Source: an uncultured Dorea sp.
GTDB taxonomy: Bacteria; Bacillota; Clostridia; Lachnospirales; Lachnospiraceae
Length of the DNA stretch: 14,604 bases
NCBI GenBank assembly: GCA_910584095.1
Contig: CAJTYU010000045.1
Location: 1-14,604, forward strand
Reading direction: 5' to 3'
Below the pieces are notes generated by a model. The model was given only the letters and a program-made list of their open reading frames with translations. It was not told where the DNA came from and searched no databases. Shown here in pieces: positions 1 through 6,871 of this stretch. How positions within the stretch are numbered: the stretch's first letter is position 1; the number at the start of each line of letters is the position of its first letter. Both the position numbers and the translations under genes were made by a program.

Positions 1-90
1 CCATCTGAAGCTCCACCTCGATATGTTGGTCTGAATGAAGTTTGGACAATAAACAGACCGTCTCCACATGCGGTGAAAGTTTCTTCTTAT

Positions 91-130
91 ACTAAATAGC
101 GAAACCATCACCTTTTGCGAAAAGATTTAT
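91..130. repeat. Flanking repeat, copy 1
   Basis: These 40 bases match 2198-2237 at 34 of 40 positions in the same orientation. The core CTTTTgcgAAAAG is a 5-bp palindrome around three bases. The copy lies downstream (minus-strand sense) of the NTPase-nuclease gene and abuts a second hairpin. Similarity to copy 2 resumes at about 150-172 after what looks like an insertion of about 25 bases. The function is unknown. Confidence 0.6.
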
Positions 131-148
131 ACCCCACTTAGGGGGATA
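128..148 (-). terminator. Possible terminator after the NTPase-nuclease gene
   Basis: On the minus strand TATCCCC pairs with GGGGTATA across a six-base loop, with one bulged base. Only a short T-rich stretch (AATCTTTT) follows, so this is weaker than the other terminators in the window. It is the first stable hairpin downstream of the gene that stops at 305. Confidence 0.3.
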
Positions 149-304
149 GGTTTCACCCCATTTAATCATTTTTCCCACACCTTACTGTTCCTCTTAAGAG
201 CAACAACCTCTTTGATTATTTCATAAGTTAATAGGTTCTGCTGTTCTTCCATGCTCGTACATTCATGTTAAAAGCATATATTCTCACTACCAATAGTGTT
301 TTTA

Positions 305-1399
305 TCAGTTTTCTAAATATGCTTTTTTTAACAAACCACAAATATATTCATAGTCATGTAACGATATTCTGTATCCTTTTTTATTATCAATTATTTCTTG
401 CCGAGCATCTCGTGTAAAATATGAAGTAGTTGCTATAATCCCGCCGGTAGGCTCTGTTTTTTCCATACCCATAACACCATATAAATTTCTAACAACCTCC
501 ACTCCAACCGGATGGTTAGGTGCATACTTTTTACACTCAACCAAAAATAGAAATTCTCCTATTTCATTTTTCTTAGCAATATAAATATCTTTCCCACCAT
601 CTCTAGTTTTTTTCGTCAATTTTACTGAATAACCCAAGGTTGCAAAAAGTTTTGCCATCATCTCTTCAAAATCACGAGATGTTAATTGATACATATAAGA
701 TGGATTTTCTGCAATATATCTCATTAGTCGATCATTTATATTTGAAACATCCGTTTTTATGCTAAACATAGACGATGTTTCTATCTTTTTCTCTGGTGGT
801 AATACAATCCCACTATCTCTCATTATATCTGGTTCATAAATCAGATTATTTACTGATGATAATCCTATCTTGTTTATCAAACCAATTATCAAAGACAAGA
901 TAGCAGGGTTACCTTGCGACTTTTTTATGTATAAATCTAAAGCCACTCTATCAATATCAATTTCTGCATTTGTGCAAATCTTTAACATATGTAATGTTTC
1001 ATTCATATTAAAGGCTTGCAAATTTAAATCAAGAAATTTGTCTGCGGTTATTTTTTTGAGGTTTCGACCAGTAACTATTATTTTTATATCCGTATTCGCC
1101 CTTTGTACACGCTCTATAACCCCATTATCCATTTCATCAGCATCATCTATTATGAGTAACGTATTAGGCCGTAATTGAAAACTTTGTGGTAGATTATATC
1201 CTCTCCAACGTGCCACATTGGAATATTTGTTTTTATGTATCTCTGCATAGCATCTAGCCAAATATGACTTGCCAATTCCAGCAACGCCTTTTATTACTGC
1301 CACAGTTCCCTCAGAACTCTCTAAATAACTCGTCAATAAATTCAATTCTCTATTACGACCAATACGCAAATTAGTATTTTGCTGCCATAAATCTTCCAT
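305..1399 (-). CDS. STAND-like P-loop NTPase fused to Mrr-type restriction endonuclease domain
   Basis: 364 residues. Residues 1-180 form a nucleotide-binding module with Walker A GVAGIGKS (38-45), Walker B LLIIDDADE (81-89), a sensor-like arginine in VTGRN (110-113) and a GNP motif (164-166) resembling the GxP motif of STAND/AP-ATPases. After a linker, residues 240-345 look like the Mrr_cat/restriction endonuclease fold: DFEEMMAKLFATLGY, then D271 in GGKDIYI and E288-C-K290, giving the D...ExK metal-binding pattern. Such proteins typically cleave DNA after sensing a target, here presumably under ATP control (inference). The start is 9 bases after the stop of the membrane-protein gene, so the two are probably translated together. 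The gene is strongly AT-rich compared with the phage genes. The trigger and target are unknown. A housekeeping role is unlikely, but defence is inferred from the domains only. Confidence 0.85.
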   Translation of the reverse strand: MEDLWQQNTNLRIGRNRELNLLTSYLESSEGTVAVIKGVAGIGKSYLARCYAEIHKNKYSNVARWRGYNLPQSFQLRPNTLLIIDDADEMDNGVIERVQRANTDIKIIVTGRNLKKITADKFLDLNLQAFNMNETLHMLKICTNAEIDIDRVALDLYIKKSQGNPAILSLIIGLINKIGLSSVNNLIYEPDIMRDSGIVLPPEKKIETSSMFSIKTDVSNINDRLMRYIAENPSYMYQLTSRDFEEMMAKLFATLGYSVKLTKKTRDGGKDIYIAKKNEIGEFLFLVECKKYAPNHPVGVEVVRNLYGVMGMEKTEPTGGIIATTSYFTRDARQEIIDNKKGYRISLHDYEYICGLLKKAYLEN

Positions 1400-1408
1400 C
1401 TCTCACGC

Positions 1409-2119
1409 CTACTTCTCTTTCTTCCTTTTCTTCCTCTTGACAATAGATATTCCTAAAATATTAGGAAACAAACGTATCGCCTGAGTACCAATACTAAAAG
1501 GATTACTTCCAAAATATATCTTACAATTACTTGTTGATATACACATTTCTCCGTCTTCCATACCAACCTCGATTGATTTATTTGTCACTTTTCCATCTTT
1601 TATTTTCCCAACCAACTCTGTTTCTCTTTCATTTACATTAGTGTGATATACATTAATTGTTGCACCTTGCTGTGGTTCCAAACAATAAAAAGATACCACT
1701 ATTTCGTTCTCTTTACGATTGGGTGCTGCTATTTTAACTTTACATGTATCATCTGTTTCCTCAATCACCGCAGCCGCAAGAATTTTCTCATTTTGTGGCA
1801 CTACGATTTTCAATTCATGCTCTGGATAAAAATCCGATTCTTCTAAAATCTCATTGCCACCATTCCATAACTTAATAGTCGAAATGGCTACCGTAGAAAC
1901 TTCCTTATCCTGAAAAAGAATCTTGATTCCATTTATTTGGGATACCTCATCATCAACCAAAATTGTAGAAGTTATAGTATAGTAAATAGCCCGTCTCTTC
2001 TTATCTCTAATCTGCAGTATCAATGCTATAACTGTAATTAATACCCCTAATAAAGAAATCAAAGTAATCCAAGTTGTCACAACTGGATTATCAGCAATCC
2101 ACTGCGTTAGTGCATTCAT
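1409..2119 (-). CDS. One-pass membrane protein with beta-rich soluble domain, unknown function
   Basis: 236 residues from the ATG at 2119. I prefer this to the in-frame ATG at 2185 because GAGGGG (2129-2134) lies 9 bases upstream. Residues about 13-36 form one hydrophobic transmembrane segment (VVTTWITLISLLGVLITVIA). IRDKKRR follows it, suggesting that the rest lies in the cytoplasm by the positive-inside rule. The remaining 190 residues are beta-strand-like, with the phrase IKLWNGGNEILEESD, which I recall from poorly characterised single-pass proteins of bacterial accessory regions. The tail is very basic (KRKKRKKEK). It lies directly upstream of the NTPase-nuclease gene (9-base gap), so it may anchor or regulate that protein, or act as the membrane effector of a defence pair. 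No enzymatic motif is visible. Confidence 0.75.
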   Translation of the reverse strand: MNALTQWIADNPVVTTWITLISLLGVLITVIALILQIRDKKRRAIYYTITSTILVDDEVSQINGIKILFQDKEVSTVAISTIKLWNGGNEILEESDFYPEHELKIVVPQNEKILAAAVIEETDDTCKVKIAAPNRKENEIVVSFYCLEPQQGATINVYHTNVNERETELVGKIKDGKVTNKSIEVGMEDGEMCISTSNCKIYFGSNPFSIGTQAIRLFPNILGISIVKRKKRKKEK

Positions 2120-2128
2120 ACACCTCAT

Positions 2129-2134
2129 CCCCTC
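2129..2134 (-). promoter_or_regulatory. Ribosome binding site deciding the membrane-protein start
   Basis: GAGGGG on the minus strand lies 9 bases before the ATG at 2119. The upstream in-frame ATG at 2185 would add 22 hydrophilic residues of unlikely sequence and has no comparable site. Confidence 0.6.
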
Positions 2135-2197
2135 ATTTCCGTTATAATTAACTTTTATATAGCAAATAAATGTCCTCTTGAACATTACTTCTTAATT

Positions 2198-2237
2198 ACT
2201 AAATAGCCAAACCGAAGCCTTTTGCGAAAAGGTTTAT
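2198..2237. repeat. Flanking repeat, copy 2
   Basis: This is the second copy of the 40-base element (34/40 identical to 91-130). Its core CCTTTTgcgAAAAGG is a perfect 6-bp palindrome around three bases. It lies between the phosphoesterase stop (2288) and the membrane-protein start (2119). Together the copies bracket the membrane/nuclease gene pair in direct orientation. Confidence 0.6.
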
Positions 2238-2258
2238 CCCACTCATTTAATGCATGGG
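2238..2258 (-). terminator. Hairpin after the metallophosphoesterase gene
   Basis: On the minus strand CCCATGCAT pairs with ATGAGTGGG around TAA, with one mismatch and one G-U pair. It is followed by ATAAACCTTTTCG, so the U-run is poor. It lies 30 bases after the phosphoesterase stop and abuts repeat copy 2, just as the hairpin at 128-148 abuts copy 1. It may be a weak terminator or part of the repeat element. Confidence 0.3.
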
Positions 2259-2287
2259 CATTGCTTACTTATCTGCCTCAAAACTAT

Positions 2288-3604
2288 TTATGCCTCATTC
2301 CAAATATGAGATTTGTTTGCAATTCCACTCTCCATATCATCTTCACTAGGATTTCTTAATGCCTTTTCACAAGTAACTGTGGTTGTTGACTTAGCAGTAT
2401 CATCCACCCCGATAATTTTCCATACATTTTGTGACAAGATAAATTTATCATTAAATTTAATATCTTTTGTGAATTCATTATTTCTAATTTGAAATATCAA
2501 GCTTCCCGCAATAGTAGACATCATCATACCTTGTTCAACACTATGCTTCATATCAATGACTTTTCCGTGAAACTCTCTAACCTTTCCATTAACAACAATT
2601 TTTATTTTGTTTCTGTATTCATCTTCATCTAAAACTACTTTATCACCAATGTCCCAAACCATCTTATGCCCCTTAGAACAAAAATGAGAATATTCTCCCC
2701 ATCTATCATTTTCCCATGAAAAGGCTTCTATCGCTATTTTCTTACTAATCTCATCATAGTCACCTATTGTAAATCCTGCTCTTACACCATCCTGCTGTTT
2801 TATACATCCAACTGTAATTTGTGGAATACCATAAGATTCATCGCACCATAAATCATGACTATGTCCACAAAGATACATGCATATATTAAAATCTTCAAAT
2901 ATATGCAGTAATTTTTTTCGTTCAAAACTATTAAGTAAATCCAAGCCCCTATGTGCTAAGACTATAGTAGGTTTCTTCGAGTATTCCATAAATGATAATG
3001 CATTAATTACATATTTTGTACCAACGGCCAATGTCCCTTCATCAAGAACCCTCTTCCTTCCCCCTTGTTCTATCACTTCGCCAGCAAGTAATTCTGTATT
3101 AAGTTGCAAGATATTGATGTCATCTGTTACTGCAAAAGAATGCGGATTAACTTTAAATACATTTTCGAATAAATTCTCTGCATAATCATTTCCCACGACA
3201 TGAGCAACAACTTTCTTATAGAACTCAAAAGACTCAACCAAAGTACCCAAATCTTTTAGTATTCCATTCCCCGGATTATATTCTCCCTTATTCTCAGTTA
3301 CAGTTTCCTGTCGATGTTCAAAATTTCTTGTCAAATCATGATTCCCAGGAACCAACAATATATCTCTACTCTTTTTCACGCCAACAATTTCAGCAAGTTC
3401 TGAGATGTAATTTGCAATATCCTTTGCAGCATCATCTGTGCCATCCTGACAACTGGCATCTCTAAAATCTCCTGTAAGAAAAATCTTATCAACCGAAATC
3501 TCTTTCTGTTTCAAAAACTCCAACAAACGATTTCTTAAATATATGCTGTCCGTACCATCTTTTGATGGGTTAAAATGTATATCCGACAAGTGTAACCACT
3601 TCAT
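2288..3604 (-). CDS. Calcineurin-like metallophosphoesterase with extra C-terminal domain
   Basis: 438 residues. All signature motifs of the two-metal calcineurin-like phosphoesterase fold are present in order: HLSDIHF (residues 5-11), LTGDFRD (about 43-49), VPGNHDL (about 85-91), AHRGLD (about 217-222) and CGHSHD (about 246-251). The enzyme should hydrolyse a phosphomono- or diester, but the substrate (nucleotide, nucleic acid or protein) cannot be read from the sequence. Residues from about 335 to the end form a separate beta-rich domain ending in a W+I..VDD and DDMESGIAN pattern. I associate that pattern with C-terminal domains of Firmicutes phage structural proteins (from memory, unverified). 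The start is supported by GGAGG at 3612-3616, 7 bases upstream. TATATT at 3630-3635 could be a -10 box, but no convincing -35 is seen. It is likely the first gene of the AT-rich accessory block, 168 bases before the membrane-protein gene. Confidence 0.85.
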   Translation of the reverse strand: MKWLHLSDIHFNPSKDGTDSIYLRNRLLEFLKQKEISVDKIFLTGDFRDASCQDGTDDAAKDIANYISELAEIVGVKKSRDILLVPGNHDLTRNFEHRQETVTENKGEYNPGNGILKDLGTLVESFEFYKKVVAHVVGNDYAENLFENVFKVNPHSFAVTDDINILQLNTELLAGEVIEQGGRKRVLDEGTLAVGTKYVINALSFMEYSKKPTIVLAHRGLDLLNSFERKKLLHIFEDFNICMYLCGHSHDLWCDESYGIPQITVGCIKQQDGVRAGFTIGDYDEISKKIAIEAFSWENDRWGEYSHFCSKGHKMVWDIGDKVVLDEDEYRNKIKIVVNGKVREFHGKVIDMKHSVEQGMMMSTIAGSLIFQIRNNEFTKDIKFNDKFILSQNVWKIIGVDDTAKSTTTVTCEKALRNPSEDDMESGIANKSHIWNEA

Positions 3605-3701
3605 TATGTTTCCTCCCTATTTCGCTAACAATATAGACCCTCGCTATTATTTTCCATTTTACCACATCCACCTACATTTTACTATCCGGAAAAAGAGCAA
3701 G

Positions 3702-3735
3702 AAAAAAGCCGATCAGGAATCTCATCCCAATCGGC
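3702..3735 (-). terminator. Rho-independent terminator of the recombinase operon
   Basis: On the minus strand GCCGAT pairs with ATCGGC, and inside it GGGAT pairs with ATTCC around GAG. A run of six T residues follows (3707-3702). It begins 8 bases after the stop of the last recombinase gene and separates the phage module from the AT-rich block. Confidence 0.85.
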
Positions 3736-3743
3736 CTCTTTTC

Positions 3744-5165
3744 TTACTTCTCTTCATTTTTACATTCAATCTCGGTTCCGTCCAAAAACACCACCAGCAA
3801 TGTCCCGTCCTCAAAAACCTTGATATGATCCAGTGTTTTCAGCATAAAGTCCGTATCCATTTCCGTCAAAGACTCTGCTCCATCGGTATATTTCATGAAC
3901 ATCTCCGCCCGGTATCCTTCCAGCAGATTCTCACTCTGCATCTGCTCCTTCCAGCGCTCCATAAACGTCTCCCGGTTCTCAACCAAAGCTTTCCAAGCCA
4001 TCAGATACGCTTTTATCAGCGTTTCTTCATCTACATGGCGGTTGGAACAGCCCATGACACCTTTGACCCTGTACCGTTCACTGCACTGCCATACCTTACG
4101 GTCAATGCCTGTACTGCTTCGCCAGCCTTTCCGTGCAAACACTTTATTGCATTCTCCGCAGATAATCTTCGAAGCAAACGGGTTGCTTTCTGGCCGATGG
4201 GAATAGGAGTTTGTTCCATGCTCTTCCAAATACCTTGCTCTGCGTTTTATTTCAAGCTGTACACATTCCCAAATTCTCTTTGAAATGATGGCATCGTGGT
4301 CATCTTCCACATAATACATCTGAATTTCGCCTGTATTCTGCGTCCTTTTCTTGGTAAGGAAATCCACCGTATAACTTTTCTGCAGCAAGGCATCGCCTTT
4401 ATATTTTTCATTCTCCAGCATACTCATCAGAGTCGTAGCCTGCCATTTCGTGCCGCCGTTCCAATTCTGCACCCCCTCTCTTTCAAAAATCCGCTTAATA
4501 TAATCTGTGGTTTTCCCGTCCAGAAATTCCTGATACAAGCGCACCACAATCGGCTCCTGCTTCCTGTTGATAACCAGCTTGCCGCTGTTCTCGTCCGTAT
4601 CGTAACCGAGAAACCGTTTTGTACTCATTTTGTGCTTCCCCGTTTCAAACCGCCTGCGAATTCCCCATGTACAGTTCTCTGAAATGGAGCGGCTCTCGTC
4701 CTGCGCCAATGAAGAAAGGATCGTCAGCAGCACTTCCCCTTTCGCATCAAGGGTATTAATATTCTCTTTTTCAAAGATGATCCCAATCCCTAAGTCCTTC
4801 AGCTCCCGCACATAGTTCAGGCAGTCCAGCGTATTCCTTGCAAAACGGGAAATGGACTTGGTAATAATCATATCAATTTTCCCCGCCCTGCAGTCAGCGA
4901 TCATGCGCTTGAACTCGTCCCTCTTCTTCGTATTGGTTCCGGAAATTCCTTCGTCCGCATAGGTTCCTGCATATTCATACAGAGGATTTTCGCTGATATA
5001 GTTTGTATAATAATTAACCTGATTTTCATAACTTAATAACTGTTCTTCTTGGTCGGTTGATACCCTGCAGTACGCCGCCATTCTTAGTTTCTTCACAGCC
5101 TGCGCTGTTTCGGATTCCGCAGTCGAAGTCCTCTTTGCGGGTATAACGGTAACGCTTCTTGCCAT
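3744..5165 (-). CDS. Large serine recombinase (third gene of operon)
   Basis: 473 residues. Catalyses site-specific strand exchange through a 5'-phosphoserine intermediate. The resolvase domain (about 27-175) holds the nucleophile S36 in YCRVSTDQ and the active-site arginines in SRFARN (106-111). The Recombinase domain (about 185-300) includes FLGYD and the common NEKYKGD motif (252-258). A zinc ribbon follows with C336, C339, C361 and C373, then a helical C-terminus. The size suits a phage integrase of this class. The start is well supported: GAGGAGGTGA lies just before the ATG, inside the upstream gene. The first 46 codons therefore overlap the preceding recombinase in another frame. The terminator at 3702-3735 follows. 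It probably integrates or excises this prophage, perhaps together with its neighbour; which of the two is the integrase cannot be told. Confidence 0.95.
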   Translation of the reverse strand: MARSVTVIPAKRTSTAESETAQAVKKLRMAAYCRVSTDQEEQLLSYENQVNYYTNYISENPLYEYAGTYADEGISGTNTKKRDEFKRMIADCRAGKIDMIITKSISRFARNTLDCLNYVRELKDLGIGIIFEKENINTLDAKGEVLLTILSSLAQDESRSISENCTWGIRRRFETGKHKMSTKRFLGYDTDENSGKLVINRKQEPIVVRLYQEFLDGKTTDYIKRIFEREGVQNWNGGTKWQATTLMSMLENEKYKGDALLQKSYTVDFLTKKRTQNTGEIQMYYVEDDHDAIISKRIWECVQLEIKRRARYLEEHGTNSYSHRPESNPFASKIICGECNKVFARKGWRSSTGIDRKVWQCSERYRVKGVMGCSNRHVDEETLIKAYLMAWKALVENRETFMERWKEQMQSENLLEGYRAEMFMKYTDGAESLTEMDTDFMLKTLDHIKVFEDGTLLVVFLDGTEIECKNEEK

Positions 5166-6306
5166 TTTGAATCACCTCCTCAACTACTGTCTGTTCCGTA
5201 ATATTCAATCCCACAAGAGCGGCATCAGCGATGCGGATGCCCCTGCAGGCTTTCTTTCCTTTTTCAATGTAGGTACTGCACAACCATTGGATTTTTTTCT
5301 TATAAACCTGTCTGCGCCGAAGTGTTTTTCCGCAATAAGGGCAAATCAGCATTCCGCTTAACGGATAACGGTTCTGAAATTTTCCAGTTCCGTCTTGTCC
5401 GATGTTTCTTACTTTCTTCCTGTACTCTCTCATTTCCTGAACCTGTCCCCAAAGCTCCGGCGAAACAATCGGCTCATGATTTTCAGAAATGTAATAGCTC
5501 TGCACCTCGCCCCGGTTTTTCCGTGTTGCATTTCGCTGCGTGGGCGGCGTGTAATATTTCTGCAAGTGAAAATCTCCCTTGTATTTTTCATTTGAAAGCA
5601 TCCCGCCGATTGTTCCGCTCTCCCACTGGCCTCCTGTCACAGTTTTAACCCCAAGATAATTCAGCAAATCGGAGAGCCTGCTGCACCCGACATTCATCAG
5701 ATAAAGGTCAAACAGCAGCCGGACGATTTCCGCTTCCTTCTGGTTTATTACCAAATCCCCGTATTCGTTTTTGTCATATCCGCAAAAGCGTGTGGTGCTA
5801 ATCATCCCTTCGCCGCGTTCAAATTTCTTCTTAATGGACCATTTATTGTTTTCACTCATGCTCCTGCTTTCTTCCTGTGCAAAAGAAGCGAGGACGGCAA
5901 GCATCATCTCGCCGTCCCCCGAAAGAGTATTTATATTCTGTTCTTCAAAAAAAATACCGACACCAAGTTCTTTCAGTTCTCTTGCAGACTTCAAAACCGT
6001 GACGGTATTTCTTGCAAACCTCGATATTGATTTCGTAATGATAAGATCAAGTTCGCCCGCCCTTGCCCGTTCCAGCATTTTCTGGAACTGCGGACGGTTT
6101 TCACAGTAGCCGGAGATACCCTGATCTGCATATACCCCGGCAAACTCATATTCGGGATTCCCTTTAATCAGTCTTTCATAGGCTGCTGTCTGATTTTCCA
6201 GCGAATCTTCCTGTCTCCGGCTATCTGTGGAGACTCTGGCATAAGCGCATACTCTCTTTTTCCTTACTGCCGATGCCGGAAGTTTATTGATAATCTTTAC
6301 CTGCAT
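5026..6306 (-). CDS. Large serine recombinase (second gene of operon)
   Basis: 426 residues. The resolvase domain has nucleophile S26 in YARVSTDS and SRFARN at 95-100. The Recombinase domain has FCGYD (174-178) and NEKYKGD (239-245). The zinc ribbon has C322, C325, C343 and C354. It resembles the third gene closely in the catalytic core but stops soon after the zinc ribbon, lacking the long helical tail. Its last 46 or so codons are read over the start of the next recombinase gene in a different frame, and those residues are basic and low in hydrophobic content. They may be a genuine tail or the result of an old frameshift or fusion. The start overlaps the preceding small gene by 10 bases, and GGAAGTGG lies upstream. 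A pair acting together, as CcrA/CcrB do in staphylococcal cassettes, is a possible model (inference). Confidence 0.92.
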   Translation of the reverse strand: MQVKIINKLPASAVRKKRVCAYARVSTDSRRQEDSLENQTAAYERLIKGNPEYEFAGVYADQGISGYCENRPQFQKMLERARAGELDLIITKSISRFARNTVTVLKSARELKELGVGIFFEEQNINTLSGDGEMMLAVLASFAQEESRSMSENNKWSIKKKFERGEGMISTTRFCGYDKNEYGDLVINQKEAEIVRLLFDLYLMNVGCSRLSDLLNYLGVKTVTGGQWESGTIGGMLSNEKYKGDFHLQKYYTPPTQRNATRKNRGEVQSYYISENHEPIVSPELWGQVQEMREYRKKVRNIGQDGTGKFQNRYPLSGMLICPYCGKTLRRRQVYKKKIQWLCSTYIEKGKKACRGIRIADAALVGLNITEQTVVEEVIQNGKKRYRYTRKEDFDCGIRNSAGCEETKNGGVLQGINRPRRTVIKL

Positions 6307-6713
6307 GTATTACCACTTCCTTCAAAATAGTTTTCCGCAAACTGCTGTATCCTTTCAAAAATGGATTGTGCATCTTCAATCCTGTCCGTACACACCACTT
6401 TTACATTTTTCTTGCTGCAGACCAACATGAATTCTATAAACTGCCTCCAGTCACGGGCGATTGTGGCAGCCTTCATAGTAACCACCACATCAATCTTCCT
6501 TGAGGCAATCTCCACTTTCAGTCGGTTGAATTCTTTTCTATCCGGATCTGCTCCTGATGCCTCTTCAAAGAATATCTGCAAATCCCATTCCTGCTTTCCA
6601 TATTCTTCTTCCAGCCTTCTCATCACAGCATCAAGATACTGTGTATAATCCCTGTCACGATGGTTCACACGGCAGTAAAAAGCCACTCGATTTTTTGTTC
6701 CAGCAATCACCAT
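6297..6713 (-). CDS. Stand-alone resolvase-like domain lacking the catalytic serine
   Basis: 138 residues, only the length of a resolvase N-terminal domain. It lines up with its neighbours: FYCRVNHRD (12-20) matches YCRVSTDQ, so the nucleophile position is N17. IDVVVTMKAATIARD (74-88) matches IDMIITKSISRFARN, so the first active-site arginine is T84 and the second is kept as R87. It has no DNA-binding domain or zinc ribbon. It cannot catalyse strand exchange by the known mechanism. A partner or regulator of the two active enzymes, such as a directionality or tetramer-assembly factor, is inferred from its position as first gene of the operon. It starts after GGGGG with a 10-base spacing, has no internal stop and overlaps the next gene by 10 bases, so it looks maintained rather than decaying. 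Confidence 0.85.
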   Translation of the reverse strand: MVIAGTKNRVAFYCRVNHRDRDYTQYLDAVMRRLEEEYGKQEWDLQIFFEEASGADPDRKEFNRLKVEIASRKIDVVVTMKAATIARDWRQFIEFMLVCSKKNVKVVCTDRIEDAQSIFERIQQFAENYFEGSGNTCR

Positions 6714-6737
6714 TTTAATTGTTCCCCCTTTCTTTTT

Positions 6738-6778
6738 GGTAGTCTATCTATCACTCTAAAGCCCGTAAAAGTCAAGCA
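6738..6778 (-). promoter_or_regulatory. Promoter/operator of the recombinase operon (shared element, copy A)
   Basis: On the minus strand TTGACT (6775-6770) is followed after 19 bases by TAGATA (6750-6745), preceded by TGA as an extended -10. The stretch TGCTTG, 10 bases, GCTTTAGAGTGAT, 6 bases, ACTACC recurs on the plus strand at 8906-8947 with the first two blocks at identical spacing. The conserved GCTTTAGAG lies between the -35 and -10, where a repressor could bind. It ends 24 bases before the start codon at 6713. Confidence 0.5.
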
Positions 6779-6833
6779 ATTCCGCTGTTTCCACCGCGTC
6801 TTTTTCGCTCTGTCCAAACTTATCCGGGCGTCT

Positions 6834-6860
6834 AAAAAGCCCGACGGGAAAATTCCCGCC
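6834..6860 (-). terminator. Terminator after the endolysin gene
   Basis: On the minus strand CGGGAATTTTCCCG (6858-6845) is a perfect palindrome, followed by TCGGGC and five T residues (6838-6834). It lies 12 bases past the endolysin stop and separates the lysis cassette from the recombinase promoter. The nearby CGGGC/GCCCG repeat offers an alternative fold. Confidence 0.6.
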
Positions 6861-6871
6861 TGACCAATTCT

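Larger units (their letters stand above)
1..304. other. Left flank, no convincing gene
   Basis: No gene can be supported here. The plus-strand frame starting at base 1 is open to a TAG at 97-99 (33 codons, entering from the left edge) and could be the tail of a gene outside the window. An open stretch that short is common by chance, and the minus strand is open over the same bases. From about base 91 the sequence becomes the AT-rich flank that carries the first copy of a repeated element and a hairpin, both listed separately. Confidence 0.4.

Noticed and set aside
28..59. Inverted repeat GGTCTG / CAGACC with a 20-base loop
   Set aside because: Six base pairs with a long loop and no T-run. 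Expected by chance and linked to no gene.
1..99. Plus-strand open frame of 33 codons ending at TAG 97-99, possible end of a gene outside the window
   Set aside because: Too short to distinguish from chance, and the opposite strand is also open. No family recognised.
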